64,000 nucleotides of DNA from Vibrio fortis (GCF_024347475.1 NZ_AP025487.1:2294001-2358000); one strand, 5' to 3'; counted from the stretch's first letter, positions 33,390 through 41,052 are shown. The notes: a model not told the origin generated them from the sequence alone. Program-made: numbers and translations.

Positions 33390-34508
33390 CTAGCTTCTTT
33401 CCATTTCACACTCTTCAACCATTTCTTCAAAAACTCTTAGGACGTAGCCTTCCATAATTAGCTTGTCGCTTAAAGCTTTATAACAGGATTCATCTGATAG
33501 CTCATCTACAGAGATAACGGTTGTATCTTGTGGTGGGTTCGCTCTGAATGTTGTCCGAGCTGGCTCTGGTAACTCATCGCAAAAAATAGTGCATTGAACA
33601 TCAATTGGCTTATCAGTCTTCAACAGTACGCATTCATCCGCCTCCAGCTCAGTTTGTGCTTGAAGACGATTTACTTTCCATTTGATGTGGTAGTTCTTAG
33701 TATCTGAAGATACCCATAAATCCGGCATTGATACATTGTTATAGCTAGGAAGTATGAGGGAGAATTTATCGTCGTACTTACGTACTGATTTGGGTTCTGG
33801 TGGATATTTGTTATCAGGTACTTTGATTGATAATCCTTTGTAGCGAGGGATTGTAAGTACAACAGAAACCCCGCTAGCTAAGATACTACTATCATTCGAG
33901 ATGTTTAAGTAAAGAATCTCAGCCCCAGCCCACTCCTTTAATACATCTGCTCGCTCTCGGTATAAGCTCTTATTTAGTTGATCACCAAAGGGAGATCTGT
34001 GGATGGCCTGCATCGTACGGAAAATAGAAGCGTTGTGACCATAGATAGCTTCATCAAATATAGGCTCTTCTTGATCTGGAATGCTATCGCTATCTGGAAG
34101 ACAGACTAGCTTACCTCGTACAGTGAATTCTGAATCTAACTTCTCTCTATCGCCATTCAGTAGAAAGCAACTGAGTACAGGATACTTTGGTAGCTCTGCT
34201 TTTTTTGTGTCGATGAAGTCTTTACCAAGGGTGACAGCTACGTGATACACCATGCCCGCAAGAACAAGTAAGATGCCCACTGTGGGATCACTCGAAGCAT
34301 TAAGAACAGAGCGAAGAATTTCGGACTTGCCTATATACTCTTCGAATAGTGCCACTACCACTGCATGAAGAAAGTTCACCTGTGACTCAACTATAAGACC
34401 TATACCAGTAAGGACGACAGCCTTAGCTATAGTGTTGTAAGCCTTGGGTCTGATTAGGTTTAGAACTCGCTCTGCTATATCTAGCCAATCATTTACTTTC
34501 TCTTGCAT
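33390..34508 (-). CDS. Hypothetical protein with two N-terminal membrane helices
   Basis: A 372-residue protein; GAGG lies 5 bp before the ATG. Two hydrophobic helices (about 28-52 and 74-96) bracket a short loop, and a large soluble domain of about 270 residues follows. That domain contains a helical part (GHNASIFRTMQAIHRSPFGDQLNKSLYRERADVLKEWAGAE) and a beta-rich part. No enzyme motif is recognised. A membrane anchor plus cytoplasmic sensor resembles abortive-infection effectors in layout, but that is speculation. A small hairpin (AAGCTAGG/CCTAGCTT at 33376-33396) overlaps its end. Confidence 0.6.
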   Translation of the reverse strand: MQEKVNDWLDIAERVLNLIRPKAYNTIAKAVVLTGIGLIVESQVNFLHAVVVALFEEYIGKSEILRSVLNASSDPTVGILLVLAGMVYHVAVTLGKDFIDTKKAELPKYPVLSCFLLNGDREKLDSEFTVRGKLVCLPDSDSIPDQEEPIFDEAIYGHNASIFRTMQAIHRSPFGDQLNKSLYRERADVLKEWAGAEILYLNISNDSSILASGVSVVLTIPRYKGLSIKVPDNKYPPEPKSVRKYDDKFSLILPSYNNVSMPDLWVSSDTKNYHIKWKVNRLQAQTELEADECVLLKTDKPIDVQCTIFCDELPEPARTTFRANPPQDTTVISVDELSDESCYKALSDKLIMEGYVLRVFEEMVEECEMERS

Positions 34509-34582
34509 TGAGCCTCGATGACATCATGTTCAATCCGATGAATATAGATTACCCCAGAAAGAATGATTGATCACTTATTGTT

Positions 34583-34797
34583 CTATCGATACCAAAGTGA
34601 GTTTGTCATTTCCCCAATAGGGACATCCAGTTTGAGTGTCTTTGCTTCACCCTTTGGCTGACCCAGTGCCATCCCACTCTTTTTCCGTGCTGCCAGTGCT
34701 TCTTTCGTGCGCATGGAGATAAACTCACGCTAGATTTCGGCAGCTAAGCCTAAAATCGTTGCGGTGATCTTCGATTGCACTAACGAGAAAAGGAGCA
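34583..34797 (-). pseudogene. Resolvase/invertase fragment with internal stop
   Basis: On the minus strand LFSLVQSKITATILGLAAEI, a TAG stop, then REFISMRTKEALAARKKSGM and ALGQPKGEAKTLKLD. This is the E-helix and linker region of a Tn3-type or Pin-type serine recombinase. The stop falls where the family has Glu or Gln, and both catalytic and DNA-binding ends are missing. It is a different copy from the fragment at 33185. Confidence 0.75.
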
Positions 34798-34838
34798 GAA
34801 GTGCTTTAGAGCAGTCGCACTAAGGCACTTTATGTCCC
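34792..34838 (+). repeat. Island repeat copy 9, long palindromic form
   Basis: Left arm GGAGCAGAAGTGCTTTAGA, spacer GCAGTCGCAC, right arm TAAGGCACTTTATGTCCC (one-base insertion). The spacer is nearly identical to those of copies 5 and 11. Confidence 0.78.
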
Positions 34839-35107
34839 AAAGCGAGCTACCGCGTGAGTCACTTCAATGAATATGTACATCACCAGATCTAGGATAATCC
34901 CAATGTCAAAACCACTATTAAATCGTTCATTATTGCCGTAGACCACCATGAATCATTAACTCATCTAAAATAGGTCAGAAATAAAAAAATTATGAGTACG
35001 ATAGATAAAAAATCAGATAAAACAGATACTTTTGCTCACATCTTGCCCTCAAAGAACAAAAATCAAGCATACGTAACCACATTCAATGCTATTAGCATTA
35101 AACACGG

Positions 35108-35905
35108 TCAATTAAATAACCTAAACAATCTTCGTGAATTAAGGAGGCTTTTTCTGTTGCCATCCTCGTGTGGGTAGCCAATCTGATTAGAGATTTGCCT
35201 AACACCCTCAACAATACAATCGAAATTGTCATGAGTATGTCCACTTACCATCACTCCCACACCGTGCGTAGCTAGCTCTCGGATTAACTCATTATCGTCA
35301 GAACAGAAATAACACGTCAAAAGATCTACTGGATATTTTGAATGCCTCAGTTCAACGGATTGTGGGAAGTGGGTCACAACCAGCTTGTTTTGTGCTGTGG
35401 AAGTGGACATAGATTTAATACAAGCGTTTCTAAACTCACAGTTCAGTGCTCTCATTTTCGAGGGTGTCAGCACTTGGTTATTTACAGAGATGCTTTTGAA
35501 GTCATGAACTTTCAACTGTAAAGAAAGTGTATTGACTTCGTTCAGCTTACTAATATTAGACCAGCCAACTCCACCAAATAACTCAAGGTCAAATTTGCTA
35601 AGGACTACAGAAGTGTTTTCTAGGAAGTGTAGGTTGTTGCTTAATTTATTCCAAATAGGAATGCAAGATAGGTAATCCTGATAATCAAAGCCTCTCTGAT
35701 AGAACTCATGGTTGCCAGCAATAACAATAAACTCAATATCTGGATTAGATTTTGCAGCTTGCAATGCTAACTCTGCTAGCCCGACACCATGTGTTATATC
35801 GCCGGCAGCAATCACAATATCAGCATCAGGATTAACTAAATCCATGATAGTAGTTCCGCAGAACTCCTCATGCAGGTCGGATATTATCTGAAATAAGGCA
35901 CTCAC
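35108..35905 (-). CDS. Calcineurin-like metallophosphoesterase
   Basis: A 265-residue soluble protein with all metallophosphoesterase motifs in order: SDLH (about 9-12), AGDITHG (34-40), GNHEFY (64-69), VVTHFPQS (about 178-185) and SGHTHDNF (about 220-227). These bind the dinuclear metal centre. Members hydrolyse phosphomonoesters, phosphodiesters or nucleotides; the substrate here is unknown. It is a single-gene unit between repeat copies 9 and 10. The first motif is SDLH rather than the more usual D-x-H in SDxH, which is still compatible with activity. Confidence 0.85.
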   Translation of the reverse strand: MSALFQIISDLHEEFCGTTIMDLVNPDADIVIAAGDITHGVGLAELALQAAKSNPDIEFIVIAGNHEFYQRGFDYQDYLSCIPIWNKLSNNLHFLENTSVVLSKFDLELFGGVGWSNISKLNEVNTLSLQLKVHDFKSISVNNQVLTPSKMRALNCEFRNACIKSMSTSTAQNKLVVTHFPQSVELRHSKYPVDLLTCYFCSDDNELIRELATHGVGVMVSGHTHDNFDCIVEGVRQISNQIGYPHEDGNRKSLLNSRRLFRLFN

Positions 35906-36150
35906 TAATATGCTCTCAAAAATTACATAAAGTATAGGGCTAACCTATCACATTGCCACTGTGAAAATCTGCTCTCAATATAGAGCCCTCACAAACATCA
36001 ATACCACTATTGAACCAGTCACGATTACCATAACCTGAGAATTCTGACGATAAGATGGAGCTGACATCTAATGTCAAAACCACTTTTAAACAGCTCACGA
36101 TCATCATAGTCCTGCGGTTTGACATCTAAATTGTGATGACTCTAAAGGTT

Positions 36151-36206
36151 AAATCACTTTTGTCCCAAAGCTTGGCTCTATGAAACGTTTTTGGACAAAA
36201 CCTTGT
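36151..36206 (+). repeat. Island repeat copy 10, extended form
   Basis: AAATCACTTTTGTCCCAAAGC followed by TTGGCTC and GAAACG, then TTTTTGGACAAAACCTTG. It differs from copy 4 at only a few positions over more than 50 bp. Confidence 0.75.
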
Positions 36207-36293
36207 TACGGATTTGTATAAACTAGAAGATCATAAATTAGATCAGATATGGAAAGTCGCATAGTCATATGTCCAGTATCGCTGGTCTTTTGG

Positions 36294-36992
36294 TTATAAT
36301 TTAGGCCTAAACTTTAACACTTGCCCTCGCGAGCCTGTGATATCTTCAAGTTCTTCAACAATTTGAATAACCTGCTCATACCCATATTCAGGCTCTGGGA
36401 GAACAATGATTCTATTAGATGACTCTTCTTCTTTTACGTGTGTATTGTAGCCACGCTTTCTTAAATCTTTTGTTACTGCTTCTGCGTTATTTCTATCTCG
36501 TAATGCCATTAACTGAATAATGTAATTATATTGCTGTAAAGTAGTAGCATTCGGGGTTTCTATATAGGTTATAAGTGCTTCCGAAACAATATCTTTGATG
36601 CTATTGAAAAAGAAAACCTTTGAAGACACATCGCCTGAACCAACTAGCATCATTCCGCGATTGTGCTCTTCCAAGACGACTGTGCCGTTATCGAGTGTGG
36701 TACCAAATCTTATGTCTTGATGCAGAGCCACCCCAGTTTTAAATCCATTGCGCTGTGTTATTTCAATACAGTGCAAGGAAATGCGTAAGAAGTGTATGCG
36801 ATCTTGTGATGGCTTTACTCTCGCCTTAACGAACTCCCCTTGGATCTTACCCATTAATTCGTCCTGACTAAAAGGGCATTGCGGGCTTGCATCGATAAAC
36901 AACCCAAGCGAATCATCGTTTGCGAGAGCTACAGATGTGAACTTGATAAAAGAAACCAATAACATGCATGCCAATGTAAAATGTTTTAGCAT
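36294..36992 (-). CDS. Secreted protein with SPOR-like C-terminal domain
   Basis: A 232-residue protein with a Sec signal peptide (MLKHFTLACMLLVSFIKFTSVALA, cleavage expected near residue 24). The middle is unrecognised. The C-terminal 75 residues (YNYIIQLMALRDRNNAEAVTKDLRKRGYNTHV and onward) have the pattern of a SPOR domain, which binds denuded peptidoglycan in the periplasm. The lack of further domains leaves its role open; a cell-envelope function is the reasonable inference. It lies just after repeat copy 10. Confidence 0.65.
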   Translation of the reverse strand: MLKHFTLACMLLVSFIKFTSVALANDDSLGLFIDASPQCPFSQDELMGKIQGEFVKARVKPSQDRIHFLRISLHCIEITQRNGFKTGVALHQDIRFGTTLDNGTVVLEEHNRGMMLVGSGDVSSKVFFFNSIKDIVSEALITYIETPNATTLQQYNYIIQLMALRDRNNAEAVTKDLRKRGYNTHVKEEESSNRIIVLPEPEYGYEQVIQIVEELEDITGSRGQVLKFRPKL

Positions 36993-37211
36993 TTTAATAA
37001 CTACCTCTAGTTCTGATTGTTCAGTGTGTGTTCGACAGTCTTTACATAGTAGGGAGCAGTCATATTTTACTCATCATTTAGTATGTTTGCATCAAAGCAA
37101 TTAAAACCGTTAATTCCATATTACCGACTAGCTTGGGGCGGGCGGATCTTAGTTAGCAGGCACTTTGGGAGAAAAGTAACATGTGTAAAAATATCACTCT
37201 GTGAAGTCTCT

Positions 37212-37228
37212 GGACAAAAGCTTTTTAG
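37212..37228 (+). repeat. Half copy of the island repeat (left arm)
   Basis: GGACAAAAGCTTTTTAG resembles the left arm of copies 5, 9 and 11, but no right arm follows. It may be a decayed boundary between the SPOR-like and nuclease-like genes. Confidence 0.4.
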
Positions 37229-37289
37229 CTTAAATAACTTAGATACATTAGCTCACATAAGAAAAAGTACCTTTAAACCTTAAACGTTG

Positions 37290-38363
37290 TTAGCCCACTG
37301 ATTCCAATGAAATTTTCTCTATTTCCTTTTCAAAGTTTGGTTGAATATGGAAGCGCCATAACGGTAGTTCGTCACTTTTATAATCATCAGGAATTCCAAT
37401 ATTAAACTGAGCGGGGTCTACGTTAGCATCAATCGCAACAATCTTGTCGTCTCTGATTGTCCGCTCTCTGTAGGCAGCGCTAATCATGGAGCTTAAATAG
37501 CCAATCATATCAAACCCATAATTCTCAGAAGGATGCTCAGGCTCAAATGTAAAAATAATAGATTCAACTTTATTATCACTCACTACTGGGGTAACTGAAG
37601 ACTCAATCCAGTCACCATATCGAGTGAGATAAAACGCAATGCTCTTGTCTAACTCTGCTTTAAGCTCAACACCTGCACACTTAAGCTTTACTTCTTTTAT
37701 CAAAATTGCTGTTTGACCATCATCTCCAATCGGATCTGTGTTATCAGTATCATTGACAATGACAAACTCTAGTTTTGGCTTGGCACCGATTAAGACATCT
37801 CCAAATGTACCCATTTCATTTTTAGCAATTGAATTAATGAAAGTAGTCACATAACGCTTTGACTGTTCAATCAAAGAGCTAGGGTCAAGCAGAACCCATT
37901 GATTATATTTTGAAAAGTATATAGCCAACTTTAGAGGTACTTTGTTCATTTCAGCATATGCTTGCAGCTCCGCAAGGTAATCATTGCGGAATGGATATTC
38001 ATAATTGATATCTTCAGAATGACAGTTCTTTACTTCAACAAGGTATTGCTCACCGGTTACAGTTGTAACTCTATAATCCGGAAGCTTAATTTTCTCATTT
38101 GTCGAGAAACTAGTACCAGAGTCTTCTTGTTTGATAAACGATACTTTACCTAAAGCACCTACAACAATAGGAAAAGAAGACTCGACTCTTTTCCCGAACA
38201 GCACCCTTTCATTGCTTTGAGCTGAAGTCAAAGAATCCGAAACTCTTTGAACGAAGTCGTCCCTATCTTCTGGACTCTGCAAATTGTAGTTATATTCCAA
38301 GCCAATAGAACTAAAAAGGTCTATCGGTTCAAATTTCTCTGGGTTTCTTTTTATTCTTTTCAT
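37290..38363 (-). CDS. PD-(D/E)XK nuclease-like protein
   Basis: About 357 residues from the ATG at 38363; an in-frame TTG at 38378 is an alternative. Around residues 95-113, LPDYRVTTVTGEQYLVEVKN shows the D...ExK core of the restriction-endonuclease fold (D96, E110, K112), followed by helix DYLAELQAYAEMNKVPLKLAIYFSK, also typical. The C-terminal 200 residues are unrecognised. No methyltransferase is encoded beside it, so if active it would need another way to avoid host DNA, or may act on RNA or modified DNA. Lies upstream of the IS110 remnant. Confidence 0.65.
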   Translation of the reverse strand: MKRIKRNPEKFEPIDLFSSIGLEYNYNLQSPEDRDDFVQRVSDSLTSAQSNERVLFGKRVESSFPIVVGALGKVSFIKQEDSGTSFSTNEKIKLPDYRVTTVTGEQYLVEVKNCHSEDINYEYPFRNDYLAELQAYAEMNKVPLKLAIYFSKYNQWVLLDPSSLIEQSKRYVTTFINSIAKNEMGTFGDVLIGAKPKLEFVIVNDTDNTDPIGDDGQTAILIKEVKLKCAGVELKAELDKSIAFYLTRYGDWIESSVTPVVSDNKVESIIFTFEPEHPSENYGFDMIGYLSSMISAAYRERTIRDDKIVAIDANVDPAQFNIGIPDDYKSDELPLWRFHIQPNFEKEIEKISLESVG

Positions 38364-38402
38364 ATATACCAAACTCAAATAAGTGAGCTAACGAATGACA
38401 TA

Positions 38403-39361
38403 GATTCCCCCTAACGAGGATCTGCCACACTTATGTGGTACTTAAATGCATCGGAGGCATCATGTCTGATTATTCTTATTTTTGCGGTATCGACCTAGCT
38501 AAGAACCACTTTAGCCTTCATGCCGTAGACCAAAATGGTAAAGTCATACTTAATAAGTCAGTAACACGCTCTAAACTATTGACTAAAATAGCAAATATGC
38601 CACTAATGCGTATAGGGGTTGAAGCGTGTGGTGGTGCACATTATTGGGCTAGAACACTAAATAAACTGGGACATGACGCCCGCGTTATGGCTGTTAAATA
38701 TGTAATTCCTTATCGAACTAAGGGAAAGAACGATCTTAATGATGCTGTTACTATTTACAAAGTTGTTCAGCGCCCCTCAACTCGCTTTGTGCTCATAAAA
38801 TCCCCCGAACAACAAGCCATCCTATCGGTACATAGAATGAGAGAGCATTGGGTTCGTGAACGCACCGCGCTTATGAATCGCATGCGTGCTCTGCTTTCGG
38901 AATTCGGATTATTAGTTCACGGCGCAAGGAGCGTGATTGCCAACCTTGGCGACAAGCAAGATAAGCTAAGTCAGTGGTGTCGAGGCGTTCTGGAGCGCAG
39001 AGGAATGAATCGAGCGATAGTGGCACTTGCCGCGAAGAACGCACGAATTATATGGTCGCTTTTATACAACCAAACTGAGTATGAAAACTATGCTGCTTAA
39101 GTAGGAACTTAAGCAGCATAAAAGAGTTAAACCCACCGGGTCATTGCAGACGCTAATGATGGAGATAGGTTAAGACCACTTGCGGAGAGCCTGTTAATGC
39201 GGCGGACACACTCGATGTTATCTAACGAATAAGGCACCGCAGTCGCGCAAAGTCATCAGGGCCACGACGTATGCGAATCGTCGATAAGTAGGCCGAATGT
39301 AGAGCGGCAGTCCAAAACCCATCAACACAAGTTTAGCGGATGTTTGACAACCGGGGGAATC
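38403..39361 (+). mobile_element. IS110-family insertion sequence, internally deleted
   Basis: The ends carry GATTCCCCC (38403-38411) and its inverse GGGGGAATC (39353-39361). Between them lie one shortened transposase gene and about 260 bp of downstream non-coding DNA, the position where IS1111-group members encode their guide (bridge) RNA. At 959 bp it is shorter than an intact element (about 1.4 kb). Confidence 0.7.
38462..39100 (+). CDS. IS110-family transposase with in-frame internal deletion
   Basis: About 212 residues from the ATG at 38462 (GGAGG 6 bp upstream). The N-terminus is the DEDD/RuvC-like catalytic domain (FCGIDLAKNHFSLHAVD, GVEACGGAHYWAR, KNDLNDA). After HGARSVIANLG the sequence jumps to the extreme C-terminus (WCRGVLERRGMNRAIVALAAKNARIIWSLL). 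The whole Transposase_20 region with the catalytic Ser is missing, about 120 residues. The frame is kept but the protein should be inactive. Confidence 0.85.
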   Translation: MSDYSYFCGIDLAKNHFSLHAVDQNGKVILNKSVTRSKLLTKIANMPLMRIGVEACGGAHYWARTLNKLGHDARVMAVKYVIPYRTKGKNDLNDAVTIYKVVQRPSTRFVLIKSPEQQAILSVHRMREHWVRERTALMNRMRALLSEFGLLVHGARSVIANLGDKQDKLSQWCRGVLERRGMNRAIVALAAKNARIIWSLLYNQTEYENYAA

Positions 39362-39373
39362 CATGTAGCCGCA

Positions 39374-40060
39374 TTAGGTTTGTTCTTTTGATTTCTTATA
39401 CGCTTCCAATAACTGAGCTAAGCCAACAGGGCCTAGACGCTTCATTTTATTGATTTTCTTGTCATCTGGCATAGGAACATTTTCTAGCGGATCTACACGA
39501 GAGTCTTGCCATTCGACAAAACGGAAGATCATTAAAACTGAATTCAACTCTAGTGGTTCAGGGTCTCTGGCTCTGTATGAGTCAAGAAACCTGACATCTT
39601 CTGCAAAGTAATTTTTATTGGGGCCCTGTTTGTTCGGCAGCAATAAATCATAAAACTTTTGTCGCCAATACTCTCTAGCTTCTTCGCATAGTTTTTTATG
39701 GCTAGATAATGGAATTTGTTTATGTAGTTTCTCTGCAACCGACAACAAACGAGCAGCGGTTAACCAGCGAATTCGCTGGTTCTTAGGGAATCCATCCTTG
39801 CCTAACACATTTAGAGTTTCATAAGACTTTTCATAATAATGTTTAGTTTCCTCAAGTAAGTCTTCCGAGTTCTGACGAACCTGATTGGATAACCAAACAG
39901 TGATTGCCGTGCTCGCACCTAATAAAACTGATATAGCACTAAACCTTGTGAAGTTTGAAGACCACAAGCCATGAATATAGAACTCCAATGAGTACAACCC
40001 GACTACGAGAAAGAACAAAAACAGCGTAAAAACTATTGAAAAACGATAAACATACTTCAT
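39374..40060 (-). CDS. Hypothetical protein with two N-terminal membrane helices
   Basis: A 228-residue protein. Two transmembrane helices (about 7-27 and 40-60) precede a charged cytoplasmic helical domain containing LLEETKHYYEKSYETLNVLGKDG and RWLTAARLLSVAEKL. No family is recognised. It begins right after the IS110 remnant; the adjacent 13 bp contain no obvious target duplication. Confidence 0.6.
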   Translation of the reverse strand: MKYVYRFSIVFTLFLFFLVVGLYSLEFYIHGLWSSNFTRFSAISVLLGASTAITVWLSNQVRQNSEDLLEETKHYYEKSYETLNVLGKDGFPKNQRIRWLTAARLLSVAEKLHKQIPLSSHKKLCEEAREYWRQKFYDLLLPNKQGPNKNYFAEDVRFLDSYRARDPEPLELNSVLMIFRFVEWQDSRVDPLENVPMPDDKKINKMKRLGPVGLAQLLEAYKKSKEQT

Positions 40061-40538
40061 TGCTGACCTACCCTCGTAAAACCTAACGCTTTATATACAG
40101 CGACAAGCCGCCTTTCCCACTCTCAACTTGCAGCCTATCACTCTCACCTATTTGCAGCATAACATTAACAAGTCACTGTAAATCAGAGCATTAGCAAACT
40201 ATCCACTATAAAACTTGTTGCAATTCGCGGTAAATTACTGTCTATTATCCATATGACGGCATAGACTGCTCATTGTGACTCTACCTACGACCTTAAACAC
40301 ATGAAGATTCAATCTGCCTTTATCCAAAAGTCGCTGACTTTATGTTTCGACATGATCTTCCTTTGCAAACGAGCATGAGCTCCACAAACACAGTTGACGA
40401 GCCCCCAACTTGTTAGAGGTTACACAGATAAGAAAAAGTAGGTCAAACTACTTCACTGTAATTTTTGAGGTTGAGTGGCGCGGCGCTAGCACACTATGGG
40501 GCATTTCTGAGTTATGAAGTGCCCGCCGCGAAGGTTCT
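40061..40538. other. Non-coding stretch near the right island end
   Basis: About 480 bp without a supported gene on either strand; stop codons are frequent in all frames. It ends at repeat copy 11. I see no promoter or structure I can defend. Confidence 0.5.
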
Positions 40539-40583
40539 GGACAGAAGTGGTTTAGAGCCGTCGCACTAAGGCGCTCTTGTTCC
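40539..40583 (+). repeat. Island repeat copy 11, long palindromic form
   Basis: Left arm GGACAGAAGTGGTTTAGA, spacer GCCGTCGCAC, right arm TAAGGCGCTCTTGTTCC. It is the last copy, 80 bp before the terminator of the intron-containing tRNA. Confidence 0.78.
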
Positions 40584-40661
40584 GAAGCGAACTTGTACCC
40601 GGATAGCACAAATGGCTTGTGATTTAATAATCACCTGAGGGTCTACCTCTAAAACACGAAT

Positions 40662-40703
40662 AAAAAAAGCGGTATAACAATAATTGCTATACCGCTTTTT
40701 TTT
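40662..40703 (-). terminator. Terminator of the island tRNA-Arg
   Basis: AAAAAAAGCGGTATA and TATACCGCTTTTTTTT pair in a long stem with A- and T-runs. On the minus strand it follows the tRNA CCA by about 6 bp. Confidence 0.85.
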
Positions 40704-40708
40704 AAATA

Positions 40709-41041
40709 TGGCATCCCCTGCAGGATTCGAACCTGCGACCACATGCTTAGCGTACCACTACAGCTTTCACTGCCATCATCTGATGTTTGTAGTCTGGACT
40801 ATATCATCACCCACAGCATTATCTGTTTGGGTGGAGGGCGCTAGTGATGTATTACACAATGAGATCGCATTGCATCATCTAGTCTCTGCACCTTCTCTAC
40901 ACGCTTGTAGAGCTTGGCTCAAGATTGCCACCGCCATTACGCGCTGAGGTTTCCTTGAATTCACCCTCTGCATTGTACATGTTTCCATATACAAGCTCCT
41001 CAATTAAAGGCACGTGCTCTATCCAGCTGAGCTAAGGGGAC
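40709..41041 (-). tRNA. Island-borne tRNA-Arg(UCU) interrupted by a group I intron
   Basis: On the minus strand the 5' exon (41041-41007) reads GTCCCCT, TA, GCTC-AGCTGGATA-GAGC, A, CGTGC, CTT. The 3' exon (40750-40709) reads CTAA, GCATG, TGGTC, GCAGG-TTCGAAT-CCTGC, AGGGGAT, G, CCA. Joined, they give a perfect 77-nt cloverleaf with loop CTTCTAA, anticodon TCT. All stems pair (G1 with U72 as wobble, as in the host copy). The acceptor and anticodon stems differ from the disrupted host tRNA at 8066/41191 at compensating positions, so this is an independent allele, not a duplication. It lies 150 bp downstream of the host tRNA promoter in the same direction. Confidence 0.92.
40751..41006 (-). ncRNA. 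Group I intron (IC3-like) in the anticodon loop of tRNA-Arg
   Basis: 256 bp between U34 and C35 of the tRNA, ending in the required terminal G (40751). P1 forms between exon CCUU and intron GAGG (40998-41001) with the U-G pair at the splice site. P2 is a 9-bp hairpin with a GAAA tetraloop (40973-40994). P3 pairs GAGGGUG (40962-40968) with CGCCCUC (40834-40840). The Q-like element GGCAAUCUUGAGCCAAG (40913-40929) and R-like GGUGCAGAGACUA (40880-40892) closely match plastid/cyanobacterial tRNA-Leu introns. The S-like GAUAUAGUCC (40796-40805) pairs with R as P7 (GACUA/UAGUC). CUCUACA/UGUAGAG forms P6a. No homing endonuclease is encoded. Confidence 0.92.
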
Positions 41042-41052
41042 TTAATTTAAAC

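Noticed and set aside
34992..35177. 61-codon + strand frame
   Set aside because: Overlaps the end of the well-supported metallophosphoesterase gene and lacks a ribosome-binding site.
37083..37283. 66-codon + strand frame
   Set aside because: Contains a half copy of the island repeat, has no ribosome-binding site and no domain.
25260..40583. Interpretation of the repeated sites as integron attC sites
   Set aside because: No RYYYAAC and GTTRRRY boxes, no typical L/R core pairing and no integron integrase in the window.
25260..40583. CRISPR array
   Set aside because: Spacing between copies is 0.3 to 4 kb and holds genes, not uniform spacers; no cas genes.
40709..41041. tRNA-Lys reading of the intron-containing gene (anticodon TTT)
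   Set aside because: That would need splicing that leaves an extra T in the 5' exon and removes C35; the required terminal intron G fits only the TCT product, and the rest of the tRNA matches the tRNA-Arg split by the island.
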